Shown here: in pieces, positions 19,930-30,969 of the stretch | Layout of the letters: each line of letters begins with the position of its first letter | How positions within the stretch are numbered: position 1 is the first letter of the stretch | The notes under the pieces: generated by a model | Told to the model about the DNA's origin: nothing | Database searches by the model: none | Seen by the model: only the letters and a program-made list of their open reading frames with translations | Made by a program: the position numbers and the translations under genes | NCBI GenBank assembly: GCA_030431825.1 | Contig: JAUIIJ010000013.1 | Location: 1-64,000 of the forward strand | Origin: Alphaproteobacteria bacterium | GTDB taxonomy: Bacteria; Pseudomonadota; Alphaproteobacteria; Rhodobacterales; Rhodobacteraceae | Reading direction: 5' to 3' | DNA: 64,000 bases

Positions 19930-21333
19930 TCAGTAGCGGTAGTGCTCGGGCTTGAACGGGCCTTCGGTCGACACACCGATATAATCCGCCTGCTCCTTGC
20001 TGAGCGAAGAGAGCTTGACGCCGATACGCTCCAGGTGCAGACGCGCGACCTTTTCGTCCAGATGCTTGGGAAGGACGTAGACTTCGTTCTTGTACTTGTC
20101 GCCCTGTGTCCACAGTTCGATCTGTGCAAGCGTCTGGTTGGTGAACGAGGCCGACATCACGAAGGACGGGTGGCCGGTGGCGTTGCCAAGGTTCAGCAAC
20201 CGGCCTTCGGACAGCAGGATCAGCCGGTTGCCATTCGGCATTTCGATCATGTCCACCTGGTCCTTGATGTTGGTCCATTTGTGGTTCTTGAGAGAGGCCA
20301 CCTGAATTTCGTTGTCGAAATGACCGATGTTTCCGACGATCGCCATGTCCTTCATCTCGCGCATGTGCTCGATGCGGATCACGTCCTTGTTGCCGGTGGT
20401 GGTGATGAAGATATCGGCGGTGCTCAGCGCATCTTCCAGCGTCACGACCTCGAATCCATCCATCGCCGCCTGCAGGGCGCATATGGGATCGACCTCGGTA
20501 ACTTTCACACGCGCGCCGGCGCCGCTCAGGGACGCTGCCGAGCCTTTGCCCACATCGCCATAGCCGCAGACCACGGCGACCTTGCCCGCCATCATCGTAT
20601 CGGTCGCGCGGCGGATGCCGTCGACGAGCGACTCCTTGCACCCGTACTTGTTGTCGAATTTCGACTTGGTCACGCTGTCGTTCACGTTGATCGCCGGGAA
20701 CGGCAGGTGGCCTTTCTCCATCATCTGATAAAGTCGATGAACGCCGGTGGTGGTTTCTTCTGTGACGCCCCGGATCATGTGGCGTTGCTTGACGAACCAG
20801 CCCGGTGTCTCGGCAATGCGTTTCCTGATTTGCGCGAACAGCGCTTCCTCTTCCTCCGAGGTCGGCGTTGCGATCAGATCGTCTTCGCCCTCTTCGACGC
20901 GCGCACCCATCAGGATATACAGCGTCGCATCGCCGCCATCGTCCAGGATCATGTTGGCGCCGCCCTCTTCGAACCGGAAGATCCGGTCCGCATAGTCCCA
21001 GTATTCCGGAAGCGTTTCACCCTTGACCGCGAAGACAGGCGTTCCGGTGGCCGCGATCGCGGCGGCGGCATGGTCCTGCGTCGAGAAGATGTTGCACGAG
21101 GCCCACCGCACATCCGCCCCGAGATGCACCAGGGTTTCGATCAGGACCGCAGTCTGGATGGTCATGTGAAGGCTGCCGGCGATGCGCGCACCCTTGAGTG
21201 GCTTGCTGTCGCCGTATTCCTTGCGCAGCGCCATCAGGCCGGGCATTTCAGTCTCTGCAATGTCCAGTTCCTTGCGGCCAAACTCCGCGAGACTGATGTC
21301 CTTTACAATGTAATCCTGAGCCAAAACACGCAC
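19930..21333 (-). CDS. ahcY: Adenosylhomocysteinase
   Basis: [52 protein letters not shown]; start is non-ATG (GTG at 21333 or TTG at 21324). Confidence 0.95.
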   Translation of the reverse strand: MRVLAQDYIVKDISLAEFGRKELDIAETEMPGLMALRKEYGDSKPLKGARIAGSLHMTIQTAVLIETLVHLGADVRWASCNIFSTQDHAAAAIAATGTPVFAVKGETLPEYWDYADRIFRFEEGGANMILDDGGDATLYILMGARVEEGEDDLIATPTSEEEEALFAQIRKRIAETPGWFVKQRHMIRGVTEETTTGVHRLYQMMEKGHLPFPAINVNDSVTKSKFDNKYGCKESLVDGIRRATDTMMAGKVAVVCGYGDVGKGSAASLSGAGARVKVTEVDPICALQAAMDGFEVVTLEDALSTADIFITTTGNKDVIRIEHMREMKDMAIVGNIGHFDNEIQVASLKNHKWTNIKDQVDMIEMPNGNRLILLSEGRLLNLGNATGHPSFVMSASFTNQTLAQIELWTQGDKYKNEVYVLPKHLDEKVARLHLERIGVKLSSLSKEQADYIGVSTEGPFKPEHYRY

Positions 21334-21469
21334 ACTCCATATGATTTGCGCGCTGTCTAACATTCCTTGAGCCGCATCACAATGTTGATAAGCTGGGCCG
21401 GTCGGGCGCGCTTTGGCCCGGCTTCTGTCTGCCGTGAGGCACTCACCAAGAGAAAGAACAAAATTCAAG

Positions 21470-22213
21470 ATGAACAATGAGATATCCGCAAGAGATGGCA
21501 CCACCGGCGCGCCGGATTTCGGCTATTCGGTGCTTGCCAACGAATACGGGTTCTATTGCGCTCCCGATGATTATGGGCATCGGGAAATCGTCGGACTCTT
21601 GCGTGCAGGCAAGGTCTATGAACCGGACACGCTGCGCTTCATCAGCCGGCAGATCGGAACGGGGGACATCATCAGCGGCGGCGCCTTTATCGGAGATTTC
21701 TTTCCGGCGCTGCACGAGGCCCTGGCCGATGGCGCAGAAATCCACAGCTTCGAACCGAACCCGATGAGCTTTCGCGCGGCGGCGGAAACGATCCGCTTGA
21801 ACGATCTTGGAAATATCCGGCTTCTTCCGGTTGCGGTCGGCGAAAGGGCAGAGAAACTGACCATGCAGGTTGCGGGCGCGGACGGTCGGAAAATTGCCGC
21901 GGCAGCCCGGATTGCACCTGCCGGGAAAGTGAAGAAGGAACATTCCATCGAGGTTGATGTCGTAACGCTGGACAGCATCATCGCGCCCGAACGCCATGTC
22001 TCGATCCTCCATCTCGACGTAGAGGGCTTCGAGATCGCAGCTCTGAGGGGTGCACAGCGCATCATTGCCGAACAGAGACCCCTGATCCTCCTGGAAGCCA
22101 CCAAACCGTGGAAGCGCAAAGCCTGCGCCGACACGCTTGAGGATCTGGCGCCCGGCACCGGGTATCGCTATTCGGGCACTATCGAGCGCAACGCCATTTA
22201 CAGGCCGGCCTGA
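21470..22213 (+). CDS. FkbM family methyltransferase
   Basis: [80 protein letters not shown]. Confidence 0.85.
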   Translation: MNNEISARDGTTGAPDFGYSVLANEYGFYCAPDDYGHREIVGLLRAGKVYEPDTLRFISRQIGTGDIISGGAFIGDFFPALHEALADGAEIHSFEPNPMSFRAAAETIRLNDLGNIRLLPVAVGERAEKLTMQVAGADGRKIAAAARIAPAGKVKKEHSIEVDVVTLDSIIAPERHVSILHLDVEGFEIAALRGAQRIIAEQRPLILLEATKPWKRKACADTLEDLAPGTGYRYSGTIERNAIYRPA

Positions 22214-22270
22214 ACCGGAACGCGGCGAGGACCCCGCGCCGCGTGACAGAGACACGAGAAAGGATACGGC

Positions 22271-22867
22271 ATGCCCAAACAACAGCGCGCGTGGCAGCGT
22301 ATGCTTTCCGGTCGCAGGCTTGATCTCTTGGATCCGACACCGGTGGATATCGAGATCGACGATATTGCGCACGGTCTTGCCTTCGTCGCCCGATGGAACG
22401 GCCAGACGATCGGTGATTTTGCCTATTCCGTGGCAGAGCATTCGCTGCTGGTCGAAGAGCTGTTCGTCCGTCTCGCGCCAAAGGCCCCGGTGAAATGGCG
22501 GCTGGCCGCACTGCTGCACGATGCGCCCGAATACGTGATCGGCGACATGATTTCTCCGGTCAAGAATTCGGTGGGGCCGGGCTATGGCGATCTCGATGCC
22601 CGGCTTGCGGCGGCCATTCACATCCGCTTTGGCCTGCCCGCGACACTGCCGGTTACGATTAAACGCCAAATCAAGAAGGCCGATCGCATCAGCGCCTGGA
22701 TGGAGGCGACACAGGTCGCCGGTTTTTCCGAAGCCGAGGCCGACAGGTTCTTTGGCAAACCCGACCGGGCCCTGATTGCCGAGCTCGACATCCGCCTGCG
22801 CGCTCCGGTCGAGGTACGACGCGACTTCATCGAACGCCACAACAGTCTTCTGCGGCAACTTGGCTGA
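22271..22867 (+). CDS. HD family hydrolase (YfbR-like)
   Basis: YSVAEHSLLVEEL (H) and LAALLHDAPEYVIGDMISPVK (HD motif). Confidence 0.85.
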   Translation: MPKQQRAWQRMLSGRRLDLLDPTPVDIEIDDIAHGLAFVARWNGQTIGDFAYSVAEHSLLVEELFVRLAPKAPVKWRLAALLHDAPEYVIGDMISPVKNSVGPGYGDLDARLAAAIHIRFGLPATLPVTIKRQIKKADRISAWMEATQVAGFSEAEADRFFGKPDRALIAELDIRLRAPVEVRRDFIERHNSLLRQLG

Positions 22868-22879
22868 GGTCAGGCGGCG

Positions 22880-24034
22880 CTAACCTGCGCGCCGGGCCTG
22901 CCGGGCGGCCCGTATGCGCTGGCGTACGAAATACGGGCTTTCGATGAACTCGTCCGATCGGTTCAGCCCCTTGTCGGCAAAGATCTGCTGCCGATCCTCT
23001 TCGGTCAGCGCCGGCCAAGCCGACCCGTCCCGGATGAACCCGTTCCGTGCAAGGGCCGCACCGATGACCGGATGGTCGAGCTCCCCGAACGAAAGCCGGC
23101 TCGACTTTCCCTGGCTCTTGCGCACCCACTCGGTCCGCAGCGCCGAAATGACCGTTGGTGTCATTCCGCAGAAATGACGTACATTTTCGGCCAGAAGGTT
23201 GGTGAACCGCGATTGGCGTCGCATGATCATGGCGACCGATTGGTCGGGCCGGCCCACCATCGCATAGAGATGGACCGCGGATCCATCGGCGGCGATCACC
23301 TGCCTGGCTGCCTTGTAACGGGCGATCTGGGTAGCGAGGTCGTGTTGTTGCGGATGAAAGATCTCGTAACCCTCTGCCCGCAAAAGGTCTTCCATATACC
23401 CTTCGCCCAGCAGCCCACCCTTGCCAAGCCCGAGCGCCGAGCGCGACAGATAGATCTTTTCCGGTCCGTCCGGCGCGATATCGCGTGCGAAACGGGAATG
23501 GATCGCGGCGCGGAACCGTTCGGTCCCGGCGGTGATCTTGCCAAGCCCAAAGCCCTGGCCCGGTACGACCAGTTCCTCGACCCTGGTGGGTTCGGTCGCG
23601 ACGCGGATCGGCAGGCCGGGGGCGATCAGATCGAGAAAACCGGTCTGAAACCCGTGCATTTTCTCGCCGGAACGCGGTCGCTTGGGGATGAAGAGAATAC
23701 CATCGACCGGCTGCTCGAGATGTGCCAGCGCCCAGAGGCGTGACGTGCTTTCAACGAGGAAATGACCGAAATGCGCCCACAGGACACCGCCCCACAACCA
23801 TCGACCGGCCAACCGCCCCACCGGCCCTTCGGGCGGTTCCGGTTCGGTCGTCAGGGGGCGAAATTTGCGCCACAACGCACCATGGGCGCAATAGGCCCCA
23901 TCGCTGTCCAGAATACCGGCGGCCTGCACGAACCCGTTTTCGGCCGCTGGCAATACGGTGGCGTCGGAAAGATACCTGATCTCTTCCGACCAGCCGCCTT
24001 CGGGCAAGGGCGGCGTATCTGCCGGCGCGGGCAT
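22880..24034 (-). CDS. Glycosyltransferase 61 family protein
   Basis: GHFLVESTSRLWAL; KIYLSRSALG; ARQVIAADGSAVHLYAMV. Confidence 0.7.
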   Translation of the reverse strand: MPAPADTPPLPEGGWSEEIRYLSDATVLPAAENGFVQAAGILDSDGAYCAHGALWRKFRPLTTEPEPPEGPVGRLAGRWLWGGVLWAHFGHFLVESTSRLWALAHLEQPVDGILFIPKRPRSGEKMHGFQTGFLDLIAPGLPIRVATEPTRVEELVVPGQGFGLGKITAGTERFRAAIHSRFARDIAPDGPEKIYLSRSALGLGKGGLLGEGYMEDLLRAEGYEIFHPQQHDLATQIARYKAARQVIAADGSAVHLYAMVGRPDQSVAMIMRRQSRFTNLLAENVRHFCGMTPTVISALRTEWVRKSQGKSSRLSFGELDHPVIGAALARNGFIRDGSAWPALTEEDRQQIFADKGLNRSDEFIESPYFVRQRIRAARQARRAG

Positions 24035-24036
24035 CG

Positions 24037-24591
24037 TTATCGTGGGCTGCGCTTGGCCAGAATGCGCTGCAACGTACGCCTGTGCATGTTGAGGCGGCGC
24101 GCGGTTTCGCTGACATTACGGTCGCATAGTTCGTAAACCCGCTGGATATGTTCCCATCGCACCCGATCCGCGCTCATCGGATTTTCCGGCGGTGGAGGCA
24201 ACTCATCGGCCTTGGCAAGCAGGGCGTTGGTGATGTCGGTGGCATCCGCGGGCTTGGACAGATAGTCGGTCGCACCGATCTTGACGGCGGCGACGGCGGT
24301 GGCGATTGCGCCGTATCCGGTCAGCACGACCACCCGGCTGTCCGGCCGCTTTTCACGCAGGACTTCCACGACATCGAGTCCGTTGCCATCCTCGAGCCGC
24401 AGGTCGACAACGGCATAGGCTGGCGGCCTTGCGGTGGCGATCGCACGTCCGGCAGCAACCGAAGAGGCCATCTCGATCTCGAAGCCGCGCTTCTCCATGG
24501 CTTTTGCCAGCCGCCTGAGAAACGGTTCGTCGTCATCCACGAGCAACAACGACTTGTCCGGTCCGATCTCATGCTGTGCTGGTTCCGCCAT
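24037..24591 (-). CDS. regA: ActR/PrrA/RegA family redox response regulator
   Basis: SLLLVDDDEPFLRRLAKAMEKRGFEIEMA; VVDLRLEDGNGLDVVE; C-terminal Fis-type HTH VYELCDRNVSETARRLNMHRRTLQRILAKRSPR. Confidence 0.95.
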   Translation of the reverse strand: MAEPAQHEIGPDKSLLLVDDDEPFLRRLAKAMEKRGFEIEMASSVAAGRAIATARPPAYAVVDLRLEDGNGLDVVEVLREKRPDSRVVVLTGYGAIATAVAAVKIGATDYLSKPADATDITNALLAKADELPPPPENPMSADRVRWEHIQRVYELCDRNVSETARRLNMHRRTLQRILAKRSPR

Positions 24592-24675
24592 ACGGTTCCT
24601 CCCCCGGACAGTTTTTCTTATTGTGTCCGGCGAGTATTAACAGCGGTCTGCCAAAGGTCAAACGCTGTATCAGAA

Positions 24676-25299
24676 TTACATGTTATCGACAAAGCACGCG
24701 ATGGCATCCGCCATGTCCTCTGATGCCATGTCGCGCCGGAAAAACTCGACGAACCCCTGTTCGGGCAGCACCAGGTAGCTGAAGGTAGAGTGATCGACCA
24801 GGTAATAGTTATCCTCGGCCGGCTGTGCCTTGTAATAGGTCTTGTAGGCCTTGCTCGCGGCCTTCACCTGTTCCGGCGATCCGGTCAGACCGATCATTCG
24901 CTCGTGCAGGTTCGCGGCAAAATCGCCGACGACCTCCGGCGTGTCGCGTTCCGGGTCGATCGAGATGAAAACAGGAGTGACCATTTTGCCACGTTCCTGC
25001 AGGATGTCGACGGCATCGGCGTTCCGCGCCACGTCGAACGGGCAGACGTCCGGGCAGAACGTATACCCGAAATAGATCAGCGCGGGTTCGGTGATGACAT
25101 CCTTGTCGGTGACAGTCGCACCACGCGAGTCGATCAGTTCGAAAGGGCCGCCGATCTGGTCGGCACCGCCCGCGATCTGGCTGGCACGACACTGGGCGAA
25201 CTGATCTTCCGAGCGCCCGCCGATCATGGTCGCGACCCAGACGCCGCCAACGAGCGCCGCAAGTACGACGGCAGCGATAATCGCATATTGACGTGACAT
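24676..25299 (-). CDS. senC: SCO1/SenC family copper chaperone protein
   Basis: PALIYFGYTFCPDVCPFDVARNADAVDIL (CxxxC), TPVFISIDPERDTPEVV, DHSTFSYLVLPEQGFVEFF. Confidence 0.92.
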   Translation of the reverse strand: MSRQYAIIAAVVLAALVGGVWVATMIGGRSEDQFAQCRASQIAGGADQIGGPFELIDSRGATVTDKDVITEPALIYFGYTFCPDVCPFDVARNADAVDILQERGKMVTPVFISIDPERDTPEVVGDFAANLHERMIGLTGSPEQVKAASKAYKTYYKAQPAEDNYYLVDHSTFSYLVLPEQGFVEFFRRDMASEDMADAIACFVDNM

Positions 25300-25385
25300 G
25301 GTGGGTCGGCTCCGGAATTGAGGTGGTTGACGTTTCGATCCGGACTCCTATCAACTTGGTCAGCCGTTGCAACCAGTCAGAGGGC

Positions 25386-26786
25386 ATGATGATCGCATCC
25401 GAAGTCGGCCTCTTGCATGGTCAGCCACGCAGCAGCTGGATTCGGCTGCGTACGATGATCCTGCTGCGATGGGTTGCCATTGCGGGACAATTGACGGCCA
25501 TCACCATCGCAACGCAGGTTTTTGGCCTTCAGCTCGAGATCGGCCTGTGTTTGCTGACCGTGGGCATTTCGGTGATCGGGAACCTTGTCGCGATCTTCGT
25601 GTTTCCCAAAAGCAAGCGCCTTTCCGAATTCGAGAATTTCATGATGGTGCTGTTCGACCTGCTGCAACTGGCGTTTCTGCTCTACCTTACCGGAGGATTG
25701 AGCAATCCGTTCGCGCTCCTCCTGCTGGGGCCGGTCACGATTTCCGCGACGGTGCTGGGTTTGCGCGCAACCGTCGTGATCGGCAGTACGGCGATCATCC
25801 TGGTGACGTTCCTGGCGATGTTCAACATTCCCCTGCGGACGGATCAGGGGCTGATCCTGCGCATTCCGGATTTCTTCGTCTTCGGGAACTGGTCCGCGAT
25901 CATAATCGCGATCATATTCATGGGGGCGTATTCGCGGCGCATCAGTTCGGAAATCCAGTCCATGAACGACGCGCTTGTCGCGACGCAGATGGCGCTGTCG
26001 CGGGAACAGAAACTGACCGATCTTGGAGGTGTGGTCGCGGCTGCGGCGCATGAACTCGGTACGCCGCTGGCAACCATCAAGCTGGCGAGCAGCGAACTGG
26101 TCGAAGAGCTCGAGGATCATCCCAGCCTGCGCGAGGATGCCGATCTGATCCGGGAACAGGCGGACCGGTGCCGTGACATCCTGCGTGACATGGGCCGTGC
26201 GGGCAAGGATGATCTGCATCTGCGACAGGCCCCCCTGTCGGCGGTACTCAACGAAGCCGCCGAACCCCATATGCATCGCGGCAAGCTGGTGCATTTCGAA
26301 GAGGGTCTCAATCTCTGTCATGACCTGCCGCAGCCGTCGGTCTTGCGCAAACCCGAGATGATTCACGGATTGCGCAACCTCATTCAGAACGCGGTGGATT
26401 TCGCCCGTGCGAATGTGTGGATCGAGTCGACCTGGAGCCAGAACATGATTTCGGTTCGCATCATGGATGACGGGCGCGGCTATCCACCGCAGATGATCGG
26501 ACGCATCGGCGATCCGTTCGTGCGGCGACGCCGGAGCGAATCCGACCGCAAGGCCCGCCCGGAATACGAAGGCATGGGGCTGGGACTTTTCATCGCCAAG
26601 ACGCTGCTGGAGCGTTCGGGCGCAGAATTGAGTTTCGCGAACGGCTCGGACCCCTATCACAGTGGTACTGTCAGGAGCGAGCGCCGCGGCGCAATCGTCG
26701 AGGTCGTCTGGCCGCGCGAGAAAATAGATGCCCTCGTTGGTGAAAACGCCGTCCCGATCGGTCGCAATCAGCCGATCGAAATCTGA
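25386..26786 (+). CDS. regB: ActS/PrrB/RegB family redox-sensitive histidine kinase
   Basis: VVAAAAHELGTPLATIKLASSELVEEL (H-box), LRDMGRAGKDDLHLRQAP, divergent from senC-regA. Confidence 0.93.
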   Translation: MMIASEVGLLHGQPRSSWIRLRTMILLRWVAIAGQLTAITIATQVFGLQLEIGLCLLTVGISVIGNLVAIFVFPKSKRLSEFENFMMVLFDLLQLAFLLYLTGGLSNPFALLLLGPVTISATVLGLRATVVIGSTAIILVTFLAMFNIPLRTDQGLILRIPDFFVFGNWSAIIIAIIFMGAYSRRISSEIQSMNDALVATQMALSREQKLTDLGGVVAAAAHELGTPLATIKLASSELVEELEDHPSLREDADLIREQADRCRDILRDMGRAGKDDLHLRQAPLSAVLNEAAEPHMHRGKLVHFEEGLNLCHDLPQPSVLRKPEMIHGLRNLIQNAVDFARANVWIESTWSQNMISVRIMDDGRGYPPQMIGRIGDPFVRRRRSESDRKARPEYEGMGLGLFIAKTLLERSGAELSFANGSDPYHSGTVRSERRGAIVEVVWPREKIDALVGENAVPIGRNQPIEI

Positions 26787-26860
26787 ATCGCTTCGCAAGG
26801 CGGCCACCATCCCCGGATGCGCCGGGCGTCTGGATGCGAGGCGAAGCCCCCGAGCGAGGT

Positions 26861-28354
26861 TTATCGCATAGCGCCGTTGCCGTTCAGATAGGCATCGATA
26901 GCGGCGTCCACCCCCTTGGTGTTGATCATTATCAGCCACCCGGAGAACGCTTCTGCGAACGGCTTTTTCGTGACGAGATTGCCGTAGTACTTTTCCATTT
27001 CCAGCCAGGCGCGCGGCCGTTTCATGGCTTTCTCGGCGTGCTCGTGCAGCATTTCCCAGTGCGGATCGTTGGGTTCGACCGTGCTACCGTCTTCGCGGAT
27101 ACCCTGGCAATACCGCGCCCACAGCGCGGAAACCAGGGCGAGCCCGACAACCGATGCACCGGCCCTGAGCCCGTCACGGATGCTCGGGATCACAAAGCCG
27201 GTCTGCCGACTGGAGCCGTCAAAGGCGACGCGGCGGGTCGTGTCCGCAATTTCCGGATTCGAAAAGCGCCGCTCGACGAGATCGAGATATTCAAGCGCCG
27301 TAAAACCCGGCACCGGCGCTATATGCGGCGCGACTTCTTCTGACATGACCTTGCGCAACAACCCGCGAATGGCCGGATGTTCCATCGTTTCGGCGATCGA
27401 GCCGATCCCCAGTATCTCTCCCGGCATCGCGATGACCTGGTGTCCGCCATTCAGGATGCGCAGTTTCATCGTTTCGAAATCATGTACCCGGTCGGAAAAC
27501 ACCGCCCCGGTCCTGTCCCAGTCGGGGCGGCCGTTGCAGAAGTCATCCTCGATGACCCATTGTCGAAAATTCTCGTGCGTGACGGGTGCAGCGTCGGCGA
27601 TGCCAAACCCTATGACCAGCTCAAGTTCCCTCGGTCCGGTGGCGGGTACGATGCAGTCCACCATCGCATTCGGAAAGGAACAGGTTTCGTCGATCCAGTC
27701 CGCCAGCTCGGGATCGGTCAGTCGGGCCAGACCCACCACCGCCTGTCGCAGGATCGCACCGTTGCCTTGCAGGTTGTCACAGCTCTGCCCGGTGAACGGG
27801 CCGGCCCCGGATGCACGGCGCTGCCTGAGGGCTGCAACCATCGCACCAAAGGCCGTTCGCGGGCTGCCGGGATTGGCGACGTCATGCAAGATATCGGGAT
27901 GTGCGGCATCGAACGCACCGGTCACGGCGTCGATGTAATAGCCCCCCTCGGTGACGGTAAGCGCGACGATGCGAATGGCCGGGTCCGTCATCGCCCGGAT
28001 CAGTGCGCCGTTGCCGTCCTCGACCGGAAGATAGTCGATCATCGAACCGCAGATCTCGGCCGACATTCCGGCCGGATCAAGCTCGATCAGGGTCGTCATG
28101 CAATCCTGTGCGATCAGCCGCTCGCGCGTCAGCGCGTCATTGCGGCGTACACCCGCGCCGATGATGGCCCAGTCATGGCAAAGCCCGAGTTCGAACAGGC
28201 GGTGCAGATACCACGCCTGATGTGCGCGGTGAAAATTGCCCAACCCGATATGAACGATGCCGGCGCGCAGCGCCTTGCGGTCATAGGTTGGTACGCGCAC
28301 CCGGTCGGGCATCGCGTGCAGAGTGTCGTTTGACAGGGGTGTCAGCTCATCCAT
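26861..28354 (-). CDS. mtlK: Mannitol dehydrogenase family protein (mannitol 2-dehydrogenase)
   Basis: GIVHIGLGNFHRAHQAWYLHRLFELG; DDFCNGRPDWDRTGAVFSDRVHDFETMKLRILNGGHQVIAMPG; smo operon context. Confidence 0.88.
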   Translation of the reverse strand: MDELTPLSNDTLHAMPDRVRVPTYDRKALRAGIVHIGLGNFHRAHQAWYLHRLFELGLCHDWAIIGAGVRRNDALTRERLIAQDCMTTLIELDPAGMSAEICGSMIDYLPVEDGNGALIRAMTDPAIRIVALTVTEGGYYIDAVTGAFDAAHPDILHDVANPGSPRTAFGAMVAALRQRRASGAGPFTGQSCDNLQGNGAILRQAVVGLARLTDPELADWIDETCSFPNAMVDCIVPATGPRELELVIGFGIADAAPVTHENFRQWVIEDDFCNGRPDWDRTGAVFSDRVHDFETMKLRILNGGHQVIAMPGEILGIGSIAETMEHPAIRGLLRKVMSEEVAPHIAPVPGFTALEYLDLVERRFSNPEIADTTRRVAFDGSSRQTGFVIPSIRDGLRAGASVVGLALVSALWARYCQGIREDGSTVEPNDPHWEMLHEHAEKAMKRPRAWLEMEKYYGNLVTKKPFAEAFSGWLIMINTKGVDAAIDAYLNGNGAMR

Positions 28355-29115
28355 TGTCCACCATCCACGTTATAGCATTGCGCCACGATGTAACGGGCCT
28401 CATCGGTGGCAAGGAAAACAGCCATTCCGGTCAGGTCGTCGGGGGTGCCCATGCGGCCAAAGGGGACGGCCCGTCCGACTTCGGCCTTTTTCTGGCCCGG
28501 TGCCTTGCCTTCGTACCGTGCAAAGAACGCATCGACCCCGTCCCAGTGATCGCCGTCGACCACGCCGGGCGCGATTGCGTTCACGTTGATGCCGTGTTCG
28601 ATCAGGTTCAGCCCGGCCGATTGCGTCAGGCTGATCACCGCAGCCTTGGTCGCGCAGTAGACCGCGACGAGCGGTTCGCCGCGCCGGCCCGCCTGGCTGG
28701 CCATGTTGATGATCTTGCCCCCGACCCCGGCGTCGATCATGTGCCGGGCCACGGCCTGAAGCGTGAACAGGGCTCCAGCGACATTGATGTCAAAGGCGCG
28801 ATCGTAATCGGCACGGGTGATCTCGGCAATGGGGGCGGCGGTAAAGATCGCGGCGTTGTTGATCAGGATATCGATCTGGCCGAACTCTGCCACCGTTTCC
28901 GCGACGGCCCGGTCTATGCTTGCCTGCTCGGTGACGTCGAGCCTTACCGCGAGTGCCGCATCGCCAAGTGCCGCGGCCGTCGCTTGCGCGCCCTCAAGGT
29001 TGATGTCGGCGATCGCGACGCGTGCGCCCTCGCGGACATAGGCCTCGGCAAAGGCGCGCCCGATTCCTCGGGCGGCCCCAGTGATCAGGGCTGTCTTTCC
29101 AGCCAGCCGTTTCAT
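28342..29115 (-). CDS. smoS: SDR family sorbitol (L-iditol 2-) dehydrogenase
   Basis: [86 protein letters not shown]. Confidence 0.85.
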   Translation of the reverse strand: MKRLAGKTALITGAARGIGRAFAEAYVREGARVAIADINLEGAQATAAALGDAALAVRLDVTEQASIDRAVAETVAEFGQIDILINNAAIFTAAPIAEITRADYDRAFDINVAGALFTLQAVARHMIDAGVGGKIINMASQAGRRGEPLVAVYCATKAAVISLTQSAGLNLIEHGINVNAIAPGVVDGDHWDGVDAFFARYEGKAPGQKKAEVGRAVPFGRMGTPDDLTGMAVFLATDEARYIVAQCYNVDGGQWMS

Positions 29116-30116
29116 TCGATCCGCAGCCCCCCGGCGTCGAACTTGTGCAGCTTGTCCATCTGCGGCGTGATGTAGATCGTATCGCCATGACGTACAGGGA
29201 TATCGCCGCTGATCCGTACGGTGACCAGATCGGCCAGACCCGTTTCGTGCACGTGTATGAAAGTGTCCGAACCCAGGTGTTCGGCGACGCCGACGACACC
29301 TTTCCAGGTCCCTTCGGTGGTGCTGACATCTGCATGTTCCGGACGAATGCCGATCGAATGCGCGCCATGCTTTGCCGCTTCCGGGCCGCCGATGATGTTC
29401 ATCTTGGGCGAGCCGATAAAACCGGCGACAAATTCGTTGCGCGGTTTGTGGTAGAGTTCCAGCGGCGAGCCGACCTGTTCGATGATGCCCGCACGCAACA
29501 CCACGATCTTGTCAGCCATGGTCATGGCTTCGACCTGGTCGTGGGTCACGTAGATCATCGTGGTTTTCAGGCGTTCGTGCATTTCGCTGATTTCAAGGCG
29601 CATGCCCACGCGCAGGGCGGCGTCGAGGTTCGACAGCGGTTCGTCGAACAGAAAGGCCGACGGCTCGCGAACGATCGACCGGCCGATCGCGACGCGCTGG
29701 CGCTGACCGCCGGAGAGTTGACCCGGTTTGCGATCCAGATAGTCGGTGAGGTTCAGCGCCTTGGCCGCGGCTTCGATGCGGCGGTTCTGTTCATCCTCGG
29801 GAACCTTTGCCATCTTCATCGGGAACGCGATGTTCTTGCGAACCGACATATGCGGATAGAGTGCATAAGACTGAAACACCATCGCCAGCCCGCGCTTGGC
29901 GGGGGGAACGTCGGTTGCGTCCGTGCCGTCAATAGCAATGGTTCCGCTGGTCATGTCCTCGAGCCCGGCAATCAGCCGCAACAGGGTGGATTTGCCACAG
30001 CCGGAGGGCCCGACAAAAACCGTGAATTCACCGTCTTCGATGGTCAGGTCGAGCGGGGGAATGACCTGGATTTCACCGAAGGATTTGGTCACCTGGTTGA
30101 GTTGAATTTGTCCCAT
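29112..30116 (-). CDS. smoK: Polyol ABC transporter ATP-binding protein (UgpC/MalK type)
   Basis: [63 protein letters not shown]. Confidence 0.92.
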   Translation of the reverse strand: MGQIQLNQVTKSFGEIQVIPPLDLTIEDGEFTVFVGPSGCGKSTLLRLIAGLEDMTSGTIAIDGTDATDVPPAKRGLAMVFQSYALYPHMSVRKNIAFPMKMAKVPEDEQNRRIEAAAKALNLTDYLDRKPGQLSGGQRQRVAIGRSIVREPSAFLFDEPLSNLDAALRVGMRLEISEMHERLKTTMIYVTHDQVEAMTMADKIVVLRAGIIEQVGSPLELYHKPRNEFVAGFIGSPKMNIIGGPEAAKHGAHSIGIRPEHADVSTTEGTWKGVVGVAEHLGSDTFIHVHETGLADLVTVRISGDIPVRHGDTIYITPQMDKLHKFDAGGLRIE

Positions 30117-30128
30117 TGGTCGGTTTCC

Positions 30129-30959
30129 TTATTTCACAGCGCCGAAGGTCAGGCCGCTGACGAGTTGTTTCTGGCTGAACCAGCCAAGGATGAGGATCGG
30201 CGCGATGGCCATTGTCGAAGCCGCGCTCAGCTTGGCATAAAACAGTCCCTCGGGGCTGGAGTAGCTGGCGATGAAGGCAGTGAGCGGTGCCGCTTTTGCC
30301 GCTGTCAGGTTCAGGGTCCAGAACGCTTCGTTCCAGGCCAGAATGACATTGAGCAGCAGGGTGGATGCGATGCCGGGAATTGCCATCGGGGTGAGAATGT
30401 AAAGAACTTCTTCCCTGAGTGTCGCCCCATCCATCCGCGCCGCTTCGAGGATTTCACCCGGAATTTCCTTGAAGTAGGTGTAGAGCATCCAGACGATGAT
30501 GGGCAGGTTGATCAGCATCAGCACGATCGTCAGGCCGAGCCTCGTATCCAGCAGACCCATCCTGATGAAGATCAGATAGATCGGATAGAGCACCCCGACG
30601 GCGGGCAGCATCTTGGTGGAGAGCATCCAGAGCAGGATGTCCTTGGTCCGTTTCGACGGAACGAATGCCATCGACCAGGCAGCGGGAACCGCGATGATGA
30701 TGCCGAGAACGGTCGAACCGCCGGCGATGATGATCGAGTTCCAGAGGAACCGGGCATAGTCGGACCGTTCCAGAACGGCGGTATAGTTCTCCATCGTCCA
30801 GTCGAACGCCAGGAAGACCGGCGGGTCGGCGATTGCCGTAGCTTCGGTCTTGAAACTGGTCAGGATCGTCCAGAGGATCGGAAAGAAGATCAGCAGCCCG
30901 ACAGCCCATGCGGCCGTCGTGTTGATGATCTTGCGTTGGGTCGTAACTCCACGTGCCAT
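30129..30959 (-). CDS. smoG: Carbohydrate ABC transporter permease
   Basis: Hydrophobic; EILEAARMDGATLREEVLYILTPMAIPGIASTLLL (EAA loop). Confidence 0.9.
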   Translation of the reverse strand: MARGVTTQRKIINTTAAWAVGLLIFFPILWTILTSFKTEATAIADPPVFLAFDWTMENYTAVLERSDYARFLWNSIIIAGGSTVLGIIIAVPAAWSMAFVPSKRTKDILLWMLSTKMLPAVGVLYPIYLIFIRMGLLDTRLGLTIVLMLINLPIIVWMLYTYFKEIPGEILEAARMDGATLREEVLYILTPMAIPGIASTLLLNVILAWNEAFWTLNLTAAKAAPLTAFIASYSSPEGLFYAKLSAASTMAIAPILILGWFSQKQLVSGLTFGAVK

Positions 30960-30969
30960 GATTGCCTCC

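Noticed and set aside
21334-21412. SAH riboswitch upstream of ahcY
   Set aside because: I could not recognise the conserved core in the short leader; would need a covariance-model search
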